From CBDFKS01 sp965248905 (GTDB lineage Bacteria > Chloroflexota > Dehalococcoidia > Lucifugimonadales > JAGWBF01), in assembly GCA_965248905.1 (NCBI GenBank), contig CBDFKS010000005.1:62001-126000 (forward strand): a stretch of 64,000 bases of DNA. The letters are read 5' to 3'. Of the stretch, positions 43,707 through 52,613 are shown piece by piece. Position 1 is the first letter of the stretch, and each line of letters begins with the position of its first letter. The notes under the pieces are model-generated. The model worked only from the letters and a program-made list of their open reading frames with translations, was not told where the DNA came from and did no database searches. The translations under genes were made by a program, and so were the position numbers.

Positions 43707-44897
43707 ATGGCTGATCAAATGGCCCGACCCACAGATAGGGCCGACATTTTCTGGTTCACCCAGCAGCCCTATAAGCACGTAACCGAGGAGCAACTAGAGA
43801 AGTACGATTCTGGGCGTCTGGGCTTCCCCAACAGCCATTTCGACCCTGAGAAGGCCCACGAACTATACAACGCGTACCACGAGCAGTACGGCTATGCCGA
43901 CGAAGTGGGCTTCGACGGTATCATGAGCAACGAGCACCATGCTTCTTACTGGAACATGAAGCCATCGGTGAACCTGGATGCCGCCGTGATCAGCAAGCTC
44001 ACCAAGAACGTGAAGATAGCCATGCTAGGAAATGTTATAGCAGTCACCGATCCAGTAAGAATAGCAGAAGAGATCGCCATGTTGGACTGCTATTCAGGCG
44101 GAAGGATAGTTTCTGGCTTCGTGCGAGGGGGTGCTGTGGAGTACCTCCAAGCCGGCGTAGATCCTTCCCAGAGCTGGGAGCGCATGGAGGAGGCTCATGA
44201 TCTCATCCTAAAGTGCTGGACGACTCCGGGCCCCTTTCGTTTTGAGGGGACCTATTACCAGTACCGAGTTATAAACCCATGGGTATTGCCAATGCAGAAA
44301 CCCCATCCGGACATCTGGTTTCCGGGCGGCGGCAGCGCTGAAAGCGTCATTTGGGCGGCGCGACGGGGTCACCCCTACATGAATCTGGGCGCTCTGATGG
44401 GCGTCACTCAACAGCTCAAACAGGTATACATTGACACTGCCAAGGAGGCAGGCTATAAGGCAGGTCCCGGCAACTTCGGTTACTTGCTCAATGCCATCGT
44501 TGCCGACACCGATGAGAAGGCTATAGAGCTGGGGCGGCAGTTCCTCTGGACCGGCAGGCACCGGAATAGAGGCCCCCAGGAGCACATGGACCCGCCTGGA
44601 TACCAGTCCCGTGAGGCGGTAAAACTGAAGATGGAGCGGATAGGCACGGGAGACCTTCAGAAGGGAAGGTCGATGACCTACGAGCAGCTTCAGGAGGTGA
44701 ATTTCATCATAGCCGGCAGTCCGGACACGGTCACCAGAAAGCTGTCCCAGATCCTGGACGAGCTTAGCCCCGGATACCTTCTACTCTGCGGCAACGATGG
44801 TAACATGCCCCATGATGACACCATGCGCTCTATCGAACTGTTTGGTAAAGAGGTGATACCGGCTCTCCATGAAGTTAAGCTCAAGCCCTACGAGTAG
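43707..44897 (+). CDS. LLM class flavin-dependent oxidoreductase (luciferase-like)
   Basis: 396 aa, with AGGAGG before the ATG. Luciferase-like barrel of the two-component flavin monooxygenase type: FDGIMSNEHHASYWN (EHH motif), NVIAVTDPVRIAEEIAMLDCYSGGR (family core), FVRGGAVEY and the late FIIAGSPDTVTRKL. The long insertion and EHH suggest an FMN-dependent monooxygenase that needs a separate flavin reductase. It is divergent from the RdhA-like pair, so the set may act on one compound. Confidence 0.88.
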   Translation: MADQMARPTDRADIFWFTQQPYKHVTEEQLEKYDSGRLGFPNSHFDPEKAHELYNAYHEQYGYADEVGFDGIMSNEHHASYWNMKPSVNLDAAVISKLTKNVKIAMLGNVIAVTDPVRIAEEIAMLDCYSGGRIVSGFVRGGAVEYLQAGVDPSQSWERMEEAHDLILKCWTTPGPFRFEGTYYQYRVINPWVLPMQKPHPDIWFPGGGSAESVIWAARRGHPYMNLGALMGVTQQLKQVYIDTAKEAGYKAGPGNFGYLLNAIVADTDEKAIELGRQFLWTGRHRNRGPQEHMDPPGYQSREAVKLKMERIGTGDLQKGRSMTYEQLQEVNFIIAGSPDTVTRKLSQILDELSPGYLLLCGNDGNMPHDDTMRSIELFGKEVIPALHEVKLKPYE

Positions 44898-44997
44898 CGT
44901 CACCTTCTGCGGTACAAGCCGAAAAAGTTGGCAGCATATATACACGCGCGCCATTAATTCGGAAAGAGTTAAAAGTACTTTATAGTCGAAAAAGAGA

Positions 44998-45028
44998 AGA
45001 GGCCCTGGCTTCCATAGCCTGGGCCTCT
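44998..45028. terminator. Hairpin between LLM gene and MFS gene
   Basis: AGAGGCCC (44998-45005) with GGGCCTCT (45021-45028), and a further inner GGCT/AGCC pairing. The A-rich left flank gives T run on the minus strand; on the plus strand the tail is not T-rich. It may stop transcription from either side. Confidence 0.5.
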
Positions 45029-45081
45029 CATTACGTATATCACCTCTCGATAGTTGGGCAGTCCCCCTCAAAAGTTGATCC

Positions 45082-46419
45082 ATGAGACGCTCCACTCCGC
45101 ATATGAAGCCACTACGCCGGGTCAGGGGTGTGTTTTACGGATGGTGGCTTGTCGGCCTTGCCTTATTGATCCAAAGCCTGGCCGGAGGTCCCATCTGGAG
45201 CGGTCTGGGCGTATGGTTGAAGTCCCTTGAGCTACACTTTGGCTGGAGCCGTACCCAACTGACCGGCGCCTTCTCCCTGGCACAGATGGAAGGTAGCTTC
45301 ATCGGCCCCCTCAGCGGCTTCCTGATCGATAAGGTCGGCGCACGCCGCATGATCTTTATAGGGTTGCTGGTAGTGGGAGGCGGGTTCATGGTGTTCAGCC
45401 GGACACCAAATCTGACTGTCTTTTATCTATCTTTCGCCCTCATGATGCTGGGATCAGCGGCGGGTACCTGGCTTCCGCTGATGACCACGGTGAGCAAATG
45501 GTTTGTCCGAAAGCGCTCCCTGGCTATTTCGATAGCTGGGGAGGGCAATTTTGTCGGGGGACTGGCCCTGGTTCCGATTCTGGCCTGGGCCGTGAGTCCG
45601 GACAACTTTGGCTGGCGGACAACGGCGTTGGGCCTCGGTGTTGTCTTTTTCGTGGCGGCATTGATTATTCCCAGGTTCATTCGCAACAGTCCCCAAGAGT
45701 ACGGTCAGTATCCTGATGGTGAGCCCCCGCCTCCAAATTCTAGCACGCCCGGTATCCGTGATAATAAAGGGGCCGGCCATATCGCAAGGGGTCCAGACCT
45801 TACATTGAGGCAGGCATTGGCTACCCAGGCCTTCTGGATGATCACCTTTGGTCACGCCTTTTCCTCAATGATCAACCAGACCCTCGGTGTGCACCTTATT
45901 CCCATGCTCACAGACCAGGATATTTCATTACAGACGGCGGCTTATGTTTGGGCCGTGGTCATGGGGGTCGCGGCCCTATTTCAGCTGGTGGGAGGCTATG
46001 TGGGCGACAAAGTGCCCAAGAACGTTGCTCTTTTCGTGTTCGTTACCATACAAGCCGGGGCATTCGCAATGGCTATCCTAATCCACAGCGTCCCAATGGC
46101 ATTTCTGATCGCGGTGATGTATGGAGTCGGGAACGGGGGCCGAACCCCCATCACTGTAGCCATGCGGAGTGATTATTTTGGACAGAGGTCCTTTGCGACT
46201 ATCACCGGTACCTCCATGGCTGCCATGCACATCTTCCAGCTCATAGGCCCCCTGTTCGCGGCAGCTATTTTCGATTGGAAGGGCAGCTACACAATCCCAT
46301 TCCCTATATTGGCGTGCGTCGCTTTTGGGGGAGCAGTCATGTTTCTTAAGGCGAAACTACCTGAGGCTACCGACAACGTTCCAAGGCCTCGACTCGCCGG
46401 TGGTCGTCCTGGAGGGTGA
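45082..46419 (+). CDS. MFS transporter (monocarboxylate/OFA-like)
   Basis: 445 aa with 12 predicted helices. N-terminal GVFYGWWLVGLALLIQSLAGG and GFLIDKVGARRMI (loop 2-3 motif) are typical of the oxalate/formate and monocarboxylate-like MFS group. A central cytoplasmic loop of about 50 residues (GEPPPPNSSTPGIRDNK) and the second-half motif GGYVGDKVPKN are in place. Probable uptake or export of small organic anions. Start at 45082 or the Met seven codons on; neither has a clear ribosome site. Confidence 0.85.
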   Translation: MRRSTPHMKPLRRVRGVFYGWWLVGLALLIQSLAGGPIWSGLGVWLKSLELHFGWSRTQLTGAFSLAQMEGSFIGPLSGFLIDKVGARRMIFIGLLVVGGGFMVFSRTPNLTVFYLSFALMMLGSAAGTWLPLMTTVSKWFVRKRSLAISIAGEGNFVGGLALVPILAWAVSPDNFGWRTTALGLGVVFFVAALIIPRFIRNSPQEYGQYPDGEPPPPNSSTPGIRDNKGAGHIARGPDLTLRQALATQAFWMITFGHAFSSMINQTLGVHLIPMLTDQDISLQTAAYVWAVVMGVAALFQLVGGYVGDKVPKNVALFVFVTIQAGAFAMAILIHSVPMAFLIAVMYGVGNGGRTPITVAMRSDYFGQRSFATITGTSMAAMHIFQLIGPLFAAAIFDWKGSYTIPFPILACVAFGGAVMFLKAKLPEATDNVPRPRLAGGRPGG

Positions 46420-46709
46420 TGCCTCTTAAAAAACTCAGGGCAGGCTCCAGGGCTCGACTCCAGAGCGCAATTCGCGGTGGGTCCCCTTCCAGGGGTTACC
46501 GGGGCCACACGTTGTCCCTAGAGAAGCCCAAGGAATGTCATTCTATGAAGCGAAGCCACGAAGGATCTGTACCTTGCCTCGTTCTTGGGCGTGAGATTTT
46601 TGGCCTCCGCTGGGCTGTGGCTCAGAATGACACAAAGGAGATGGCGAGGGCCAACTCTTGATTAGATCAGCCTTGGTAAGGATGTCCAGTCCTCAGTCGG
46701 GGTTTGAAC
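46420..46709. repeat. Intergenic region with dispersed palindrome
   Basis: No gene. Contains a repeat of the same general family as that at 30582, with ends GTCATTCT (46537) and AGAATGAC (46624-46631) and CGAAGCCACGAAGG inside. Next to it begins the MITE. Confidence 0.55.
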
Positions 46710-46778
46710 CAGTATTCAGTCGACAACCTTAAAATTGATGCATCGGTTCACCCCCACTCTAACTCTCCCCCGTCAAGG

Positions 46779-48121
46779 GCTCACTGGGGTAGGCATGGGC
46801 AGCAAGGCCGCGATCCTAAAACTTGTTTAAAAACAGCTAGGAAAGCGCCGAGCTTTCCCGTCATCCTAGAAGTATCACTCAACTGGGATGTGGGGAGGTG
46901 ACTCATGCGCTTTCCGAGAGAATGGTACCACTTGCTACGTTCAACTGAACAGTATTTTCCTGACCTAGGATCCAGCCAAATACGTGGATTGGCGCTATGG
47001 GTGTATGGGGCAATCATGGCTAAGAGTGCTTGCCAAAGCGCGGTGATTGATGCTCTATCCTCCATCGCCACCTTCCATGCTCTGCGACAATACCTTAGAG
47101 AGTTCCTTCGGGATGGTTCGGAGAAGGCCACTCCCTGCAACATCCAGTTGGATGTAACCCTCTGTTTTGCGCCTTTGCTCCGCTGGCTGCTGTCTTTGTG
47201 GAAAGGTCAACAACTGGCCTTGGCCGTCGACGCAACAGCCCACCAAGACCGCGTGGTCGCCCTGGTAGTAAGCGTGCTGTACCGGGGTAGCGCCATTCCC
47301 ATTGCCTGGACCATACTCCCTGCTAACAGGTCGGGGGCTTGGATTCCCGAAATCCTCCGGCTTTTGCAACTGCTTGCTCCCGAAGTGTCCAAAAGCATGG
47401 AGGTGCTGGTGATGACTGACCGGGGCTTGTGGAGCCCCCGCCTTTGGAAGCAAATACGGGCCTTGGGATGGCATCCACTGATGCGGGTAAAAAACAACAC
47501 CAGCTTTCAACCGTTGCAGGGGCAACGCCGGCAAGCCAGGACGCTGATTCCCGGACCAGGCCACGCCTGGGTAGGAAGGGGCAGTGCCTTTTATAATCCC
47601 AAGCGCCACCGCTTCGGTACTTTGGTGGTGGTTTGGGATAAAGGCCAGAAGGAACCCTGGATAGTGATTACCGACTTGCCTCCCGAGGATGTGGGGGTAT
47701 GCTGGTATGGGTTGCGCTTCTGGATCGAGTTGGGTTTTCGCGCTCTCAAGAGTGTGGGTTGGCAATGGCAACGCACTCGACGGACTGACCCGGACCGAGT
47801 GGCCCGGTACTGGCTCGTTCTGGCGGTGGCTACCCTGTGGGCCACGGCCTATGGGACCAGAGCAGAAGACGCTATTTCTCTTGGAGTACCTCCCCAGAGA
47901 GTCAGAAGCCCTCATCCACTTCCTAGCTGTTCTGGACCCCGAAAGGATAGCGTGATAAAGAAGGGCATATGCTGTATGACTCGGCAACTGCTCCAGGGTA
48001 GGCCTTGGCTTCGCCTGTGGCTCATACCTGAACCTTGGCCAAACCCACTCCCTGGTTTGCAAATTACCTACCATAAACCGGTTCCCAAAGCTCATAATTT
48101 CAAATGCCTACCCCAGTGAGC
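46779..48121 (+). mobile_element. IS4-like insertion sequence with 18 bp ends and 9 bp duplication
   Basis: Perfect inverted ends GCTCACTGGGGTAGGCAT (46779-46796) and its complement (48104-48121). The target duplication CCGTCAAGG flanks both sides (46770-46778, 48122-48130). The element is 1343 bp with one transposase gene. The perfect ends and duplication suggest recent insertion. Confidence 0.92.
46905..48119 (+). CDS. IS4-like DDE transposase
   Basis: 404 aa, GGGAGGTG before the ATG. RNase H-like DDE core: Asp in LAVDATAHQD, Asp in VMTDRGLWS and Glu in FWIELGFRALKS with the later Arg/Lys of the YREK-type signature. VLYRGSAIPIAWTILPA is typical of this group of IS4-related transposases. 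The stop codon lies in the right terminal repeat. Frame intact, so possibly active. Confidence 0.85.
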   Translation: MRFPREWYHLLRSTEQYFPDLGSSQIRGLALWVYGAIMAKSACQSAVIDALSSIATFHALRQYLREFLRDGSEKATPCNIQLDVTLCFAPLLRWLLSLWKGQQLALAVDATAHQDRVVALVVSVLYRGSAIPIAWTILPANRSGAWIPEILRLLQLLAPEVSKSMEVLVMTDRGLWSPRLWKQIRALGWHPLMRVKNNTSFQPLQGQRRQARTLIPGPGHAWVGRGSAFYNPKRHRFGTLVVVWDKGQKEPWIVITDLPPEDVGVCWYGLRFWIELGFRALKSVGWQWQRTRRTDPDRVARYWLVLAVATLWATAYGTRAEDAISLGVPPQRVRSPHPLPSCSGPRKDSVIKKGICCMTRQLLQGRPWLRLWLIPEPWPNPLPGLQITYHKPVPKAHNFKCLPQ

Positions 48122-48221
48122 CCGTCAAGGGGGAGAGAACAAGTTCCTTCCCCCTCGATGGGGGAAGGCTAGGATGGGGGTGAAAGGCACCTATCAAATC
48201 TTGGTTGAATGAGAACTAGTG

Positions 48222-49442
48222 CTAAATGGCCACCGGTGCCGGCCGTGAGAACGTCTTGGGAAGCATAAACCCCACAATACAAAGGGACCACGCCAACATG
48301 GCGAAGATCAAGAAGCCTGGTACGAAGGTATCCAGCGAGTCCTTGAAAGCGCCAACCACTAGGGGAGATACGAAAGCGACTAACCCACGCGCTGACATGA
48401 TCCAGCCCCACACCAAGGCCACCCGTTTCGGGTTCATCCCTGGCAACTCCATGGGCAACGTGAAGAGGGTAGGGACATACAGAAGGGATCCAATTCCCAG
48501 GACCGAGACTGAGAGATACATCACAGCTCTGATATCTATTAGGAAGGAGCCGAGGCCACCCAGTGCGATCATCGCTCCAGGAACGATTAAAAACAGCCTC
48601 CTGTTTCCGATCTTCAATGGCAGAAATCCGCCCAGCAACACCCCTCCAATACCCATAAATGGCAGCAGGCTGGTTATGAATCCTGCCTCAGTGAGGGACA
48701 TACCGCGTGATTCGTTGTAGTAGGTGGGAAGCCATCCACTGAGAGTTAGGTATAGTGCGAAGCCGGTGCCGTCCGCAATCCCTAGAAGCAGAACGGTCCG
48801 GTTTTTAAGCACATCCCAAATCTCCGACCGCGTAGGAGCCGGTGTTACGGAAACCTCGGTCTCTCGGGTCTTTCCCCATACCATCCAGGCGAAGGCCGTT
48901 GCCAGCCCGAACGCTCCAAAGAGCCCCAGAGTTCTGTCCCAGCCCATAACATCAGAAAGGGGGGCCGCCGCCGACAGAGAGATTGCTACGCCCAGTGCGA
49001 AGCACGCTATGTTTATACTGGTTATTGCCGCCAACTCTCTGGGACGGAACCAGTTCATTATCAAGGGTCCCGTGGCAGCTATCAGGGTTACGAATCCGAG
49101 ACCGTATAGCCCTCTCAGCACCAGCAGTGAGGGAAAATTAGGTGAGAGGGCCGCCAATATCAGTGATCCAATAAGAAACAGGCTTATCGTGTAGCTTGCC
49201 TTAATGCCAATCCTCCCTATCACAATACCCATCGGGATCCCACCAGCGCCTTGAATTCCCATAACGACCGCCAAAAGCAGGCCGGCGTTGGTGGAGTTTA
49301 TGCTGTAATCCTCTTGAATGATGGGGAGAATGGGTGAGACTGACTGGAAACTAAGGCCAATGGCCAGATTGGCAGACACGGTGAGGCCGCCGATGACAAA
49401 GCGGTAGGGGCTAAGTGTGGTGGTGCTGACCATTTCCGGCAC
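48222..49442 (-). CDS. MFS transporter
   Basis: 406 aa, 12 helices. SINSTNAGLLLAVVMGIQGAGG, IVIGRIGIKASYTIS, FVTLIAATGPLIMNWF with the usual Arg/Glu (RPRELAAITSI) and in the second half GYLPTYYNES-like GWLPTYYNESRGMSLTEAGF. Similar to cyanate/nitrate-like or general organic-anion MFS carriers. Substrate unknown. Start GTG or ATG three codons later. Confidence 0.85.
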   Translation of the reverse strand: MPEMVSTTTLSPYRFVIGGLTVSANLAIGLSFQSVSPILPIIQEDYSINSTNAGLLLAVVMGIQGAGGIPMGIVIGRIGIKASYTISLFLIGSLILAALSPNFPSLLVLRGLYGLGFVTLIAATGPLIMNWFRPRELAAITSINIACFALGVAISLSAAAPLSDVMGWDRTLGLFGAFGLATAFAWMVWGKTRETEVSVTPAPTRSEIWDVLKNRTVLLLGIADGTGFALYLTLSGWLPTYYNESRGMSLTEAGFITSLLPFMGIGGVLLGGFLPLKIGNRRLFLIVPGAMIALGGLGSFLIDIRAVMYLSVSVLGIGSLLYVPTLFTLPMELPGMNPKRVALVWGWIMSARGLVAFVSPLVVGAFKDSLDTFVPGFLIFAMLAWSLCIVGFMLPKTFSRPAPVAI

Positions 49443-49623
49443 CCACTCTATCGGAAATGAGAGACCATGACAAGGCTCTTATGGATGAGGTGTTTACGGA
49501 GTAGTGTTCTACCGTTAGACTATCCAGTCCCGTGGATCGACGGCTCGTCACAACTGCAATAACATGCGCCGGCGTCCTTCGACAAGCTTAGATCGAGCGG
49601 GGCTCTGCGCTGGAGCTTATGTG
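49443..49623. other. Intergenic, no feature seen
   Basis: 180 bp between the MFS start and the MITE. It includes short CTTCGACAAGCTTAGATCG, similar to widespread dispersed repeats. No gene. Confidence 0.3.
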
Positions 49624-49781
49624 ACTAGTATTCAATCAACCTCAAAATTGATGCATCGTTTCACCCCCACTTTAACTCTCCTCCGTCAAGAGGGAGAAAA
49701 TAAGTCCCTTCCCCCTCGATGGGGGAAGGCTAGGATGGGGGTGAAAGGTACATATCAAATCTAAGTTGACTAAGCACTAGT
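49624..49781. mobile_element. Intact 158 bp MITE with IS630-like ends
   Basis: Ends ACTAGTATTCAATCAAC and (inverted) ACTAGTGCTTAGTCAAC, internal segment GTTTCACCCCCACTTTAAC, and the palindrome CCTTCCCCCTCGATGGGGGAAGG in part. No coding frame. Its ends resemble those of the IS630 element at 33621-34846 (CTAGTACTCAGTCAAC), so that transposase family is the likely mover. A second copy is interrupted at 46710-48220. Confidence 0.8.
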
Positions 49782-49849
49782 GACCACAAAGTAAACGGGC
49801 GAGGAAGTTTAGCCTCGCCCGTTCGTACAGTGCTCTTAGATATATCGGC

Positions 49850-51007
49850 CTACCAGAAGTGGTATAGCTTGGCCGCGTTCTCCGAAGTGATCTTCCTCCG
49901 GATTTCCTCGGACTCGCCGGCGAAGGCCTTGTCCAGGAACTGCATGGACCGGGGCCAGGTGCCCTCGGCGTGAGGGTAATCATTCCCCCACATCATGTTG
50001 TCCACTCCCAGGACCTCGTGCATCTGGACCCCTATTGGGTCTTCCATGAACTCCACGAAAATGTTCTCACGCCATGTCTCGCTGGGGAGCAGCCCCCTCT
50101 TGGAGCGATAGCCTCCTGCCATCTCGATGCGCTCACTGTAGGTGAAGTCCATGCGGTGCCACAGGTGGGGCACCCAGGACAACTCGTGTTCCACGGAGCC
50201 TATCTTTAGCTTGGGATGGCGGTCGAACACCCCGGCGAATATCATGGCCGCCAACGAGTACTGTACCCAGTGGTCACCTGTTGCAATGGCCGCTGGTGAA
50301 GCTTCCGACTCATTGGCGGTGATCTCACAGCCGGGTATATTGGGGCGAGTGGTGAACACGTGCAGGAGAATCGGTATCTCTAAGTCGGCGGCCGTCCACC
50401 ACAGACGCTCATACATCAGGTCGCTGTACGGCCTATCTCCCAACGGGTACTCGGGAATGAAGGCCCCCGCAAGTCCTAGCTTGGCACACCTCTCCAGCTC
50501 GGCACAAGCTTCGGCCGGGTCATCTACGTTGAGCATGGCTATGCCCTTCATCCGGTCCGGGTAAGTCGAGCAGAAGTCCGCCACGTAGGTGTTCCAGCCC
50601 CGGCAGATTGCCGATAGCAGGTCGGTCTCCTTGGGGTCCATCCTGTACCAGGAGAGTCCCTGGGTGGGCTGGATGATGCCTCCCCATATACCGTCCACTT
50701 CCAGCGCCGAAATCATCTCATGGGGGTCGTAGGCGCCCTTGGGAACGTCCTCGAAGCTGCCTGAGAAGGAGATGTTCTCAGGATTTTCGTACTTCACTCC
50801 AGCTTGTGATAGGAAGCCGAATGCGGTGGTCTGCATGCCACCCGCGACCCAGAAGTCGGACTCCCATTCGCCCTTAGACGAAGCGAAGCCCTTCTTGCGC
50901 ACTATCTTGGGAGCCCGGTCTCTGAAGCCGGGATCTATCCACTTTTCCCACAGGTCTGGGGTCTCGACGATGTGACTATCCGCCGATATCACTTTGTAGT
51001 CTGACAT
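49850..51007 (-). CDS. Amidohydrolase family 2 (ACMSD-like), long form
   Basis: 385 aa from the ATG at 51007 behind AGGAGGAATCCAA. Motifs: a D-x-H equivalent ISADSHIVETPDLW, the His of FDRHPKLKIGSVEHE and the final DYPHAEGTWP with the metal Asp. Unlike the classical H-x-H, this group uses S-A-D-S-H; it is common in uncharacterised amidohydrolases of aerobic degraders. Likely a decarboxylase or hydrolase of a cyclic compound. The bicupin is divergent across 500 bp. Confidence 0.85.
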   Translation of the reverse strand: MSDYKVISADSHIVETPDLWEKWIDPGFRDRAPKIVRKKGFASSKGEWESDFWVAGGMQTTAFGFLSQAGVKYENPENISFSGSFEDVPKGAYDPHEMISALEVDGIWGGIIQPTQGLSWYRMDPKETDLLSAICRGWNTYVADFCSTYPDRMKGIAMLNVDDPAEACAELERCAKLGLAGAFIPEYPLGDRPYSDLMYERLWWTAADLEIPILLHVFTTRPNIPGCEITANESEASPAAIATGDHWVQYSLAAMIFAGVFDRHPKLKIGSVEHELSWVPHLWHRMDFTYSERIEMAGGYRSKRGLLPSETWRENIFVEFMEDPIGVQMHEVLGVDNMMWGNDYPHAEGTWPRSMQFLDKAFAGESEEIRRKITSENAAKLYHFW

Positions 51008-51520
51008 TTGGATTCCTCCTGTTTCGTGCAGTTCCATAACATCGGATGGGCGCTAGTCATAGCCCCCACAATCGGGGCACCGCATTCAAATGTACCCGAC
51101 CGGCACTGTCGTGTCAAGAGTTGGCGCAGCAGACCAAACTTGTCCACGGTGTTTCAAATTCGACGCCTACTCTTTAGAGCTACCCTCTCTACCAGAGAGG
51201 ACCTGAATTTGTCAGCAACCAGGTTCGCCGTGGTGGCCACAACAGCCTTGTCTCCGGTACAGCTTTAGCCAGTTGTTTCTCAGCGTAAGTCTGACCTTGC
51301 GAGACAGAGGCATAGACACCGACAAATTGGTGAAGAACGCTTGTAAACTTGCCATTTACACTCAACCCTTGTAGTGGATAATGAGAATTATATTTGCATA
51401 CAAATAATACGTCCAGGCTCTGATCTTGGCATATGCTGGTATAATAAACCCCGTTGCAACCTTAACCGGCGGTGTACAGCAGCAGCTAATCACTTTATGC
51501 AGAGTTGAGGAGGAATCAAG
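51008..51520. other. Intergenic divergent region
   Basis: About 510 bp with no confident gene. A TATAAT lies near 51438-51443, a possible -10 for the cupin gene. An AT-rich stretch at about 51375-51410 may be another promoter. Open frames here have no ribosome sites. Confidence 0.35.
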
Positions 51521-52345
51521 ATGCCCGTAACACCTGATGTAGTTGGGAAAAAGGCAGACGCAGTGTTCTATGGCAATGGTGCTGAAGCACCAGTATTGGA
51601 GATAGCCGCTTTGGATGGGATGAAGCTCGCCAGTCCTCTCAAGACCAAGGTGCTGATTCCCGGACCGAAGGGTTCCCTCCTTGAACACCACCTCACCAAG
51701 GGCCAGACCATACCGGCCCACAGGCTCGCTCATGACTTCATTAATTGTATGGTGCGTGGCCGCATCCGAGTAACCCTGGCGGGCCAACAGTATGAGGGAA
51801 CTGCTCGAGACGCGTGGAGCGGGGCTCCGGGGGTAGAGGTGTCTCTGGAGGCGCTGGAGGATACGGTCCTGTTGGAGTGGATGAGCCCTCCCCACCTAAT
51901 ATCTGGGAACCGCCTGGTGACTTGGGGAGCGGTCACACCCAGCGACTCTCACATCTTTTCAAAGTGGGATGAGGTGGAAGAGACCATCATGAACCGCGTG
52001 GAAGGAGAAACGGAGTTTGGACCTCCAGGCCTGGATATCCAGCACCGTATGAAGGTAATGATTCCCGGTCCCTTTGGCTCCGTCATCTGGAACTCCCACC
52101 GGAAAGGTAAATGGGCCCTCCACACCCATCAACACAACTGGATCTGCTACCTTATTAAAGGCGAAATGAAGGAAAAGTTTGGTGGCACACAGGAGTACAT
52201 ATGCCGCACCGGCGATATCTGGGCGGCTCAAGGTGGAGCCGAGCACTGCACTGAGGCCATGGAGGACAACGAGATATTCGAGTTCAAGTGGCCGGCTCCT
52301 TTGTACTGGAAAGGGATGATCCACTCCTGGGAGCCACGGGGATAG
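51521..52345 (+). CDS. Double-cupin domain protein
   Basis: 274 aa, GAGGAGGAATCAAG before the ATG. Two cupin repeats: first, about 40-120 (SLLEHHLTKGQTIPAHRL, then MVRGRIRVTLAG); second, about 175-265 (GPFGSVIWNSHRKGKWALHTH, WICYLIKGEMKEKF, GDIWAAQGGAEHC). Metal-type residues H-x-H and a distal His are in the second repeat (HTHQHN and EHC); the first is weaker. Possible dioxygenase, isomerase or binding protein. Beside an amidohydrolase, a catabolic role is plausible. Confidence 0.75.
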   Translation: MPVTPDVVGKKADAVFYGNGAEAPVLEIAALDGMKLASPLKTKVLIPGPKGSLLEHHLTKGQTIPAHRLAHDFINCMVRGRIRVTLAGQQYEGTARDAWSGAPGVEVSLEALEDTVLLEWMSPPHLISGNRLVTWGAVTPSDSHIFSKWDEVEETIMNRVEGETEFGPPGLDIQHRMKVMIPGPFGSVIWNSHRKGKWALHTHQHNWICYLIKGEMKEKFGGTQEYICRTGDIWAAQGGAEHCTEAMEDNEIFEFKWPAPLYWKGMIHSWEPRG

Positions 52346-52613
52346 GCGTCGTCCGAGCGTCGAGCGCCAGGAGTCATTCAGCTTGACACCCCTCAGGGCG
52401 AATGTTAGAATCGCCCTGACAACGCCGACGTTGGTCAAGCTTCGGCTAGCGTGGATGTTATCCCTTTGTATCACCGGGTTCTTTGGTCGATCTAGAGACC
52501 ACGAAGTAGCCCACCTCTTTGTATAACACTTGGTTAGTTTGGGTAGCTAAAAATCATATTTCCAGTGACGAACATCTCGTGAAACAATCAGGTGCCTGGA
52601 AGGAAGAGTTGCT
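52346..52613. other. Intergenic upstream of citrate synthase
   Basis: 268 bp, no gene seen. An open minus-strand frame here reads only into the cupin gene. An inverted pair CAGGGCGA / TCGCCCTG at about 52393-52420 may be a terminator for the cupin gene. Confidence 0.4.

Larger units (their letters stand above)
46710..48220. mobile_element. MITE copy split by an IS4-like element
   Basis: Left half (46710-46778) begins CAGTATTCAGTCGACAAC and includes AAAATTGATGCATCG; right half (48122-48220) has GGGGGAAGGCTAGGATGGGG and ends AATGAGAACTAGT. Joined, they match the intact copy at 49624-49781 in order. The gap is exactly one IS with a 9 bp duplication. The MITE therefore was there first. Confidence 0.8.

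Noticed and set aside
47055..48095. 346-codon minus-strand frame inside the IS4-like element
   Set aside because: Lies opposite the transposase gene, which has all catalytic residues and a ribosome site.
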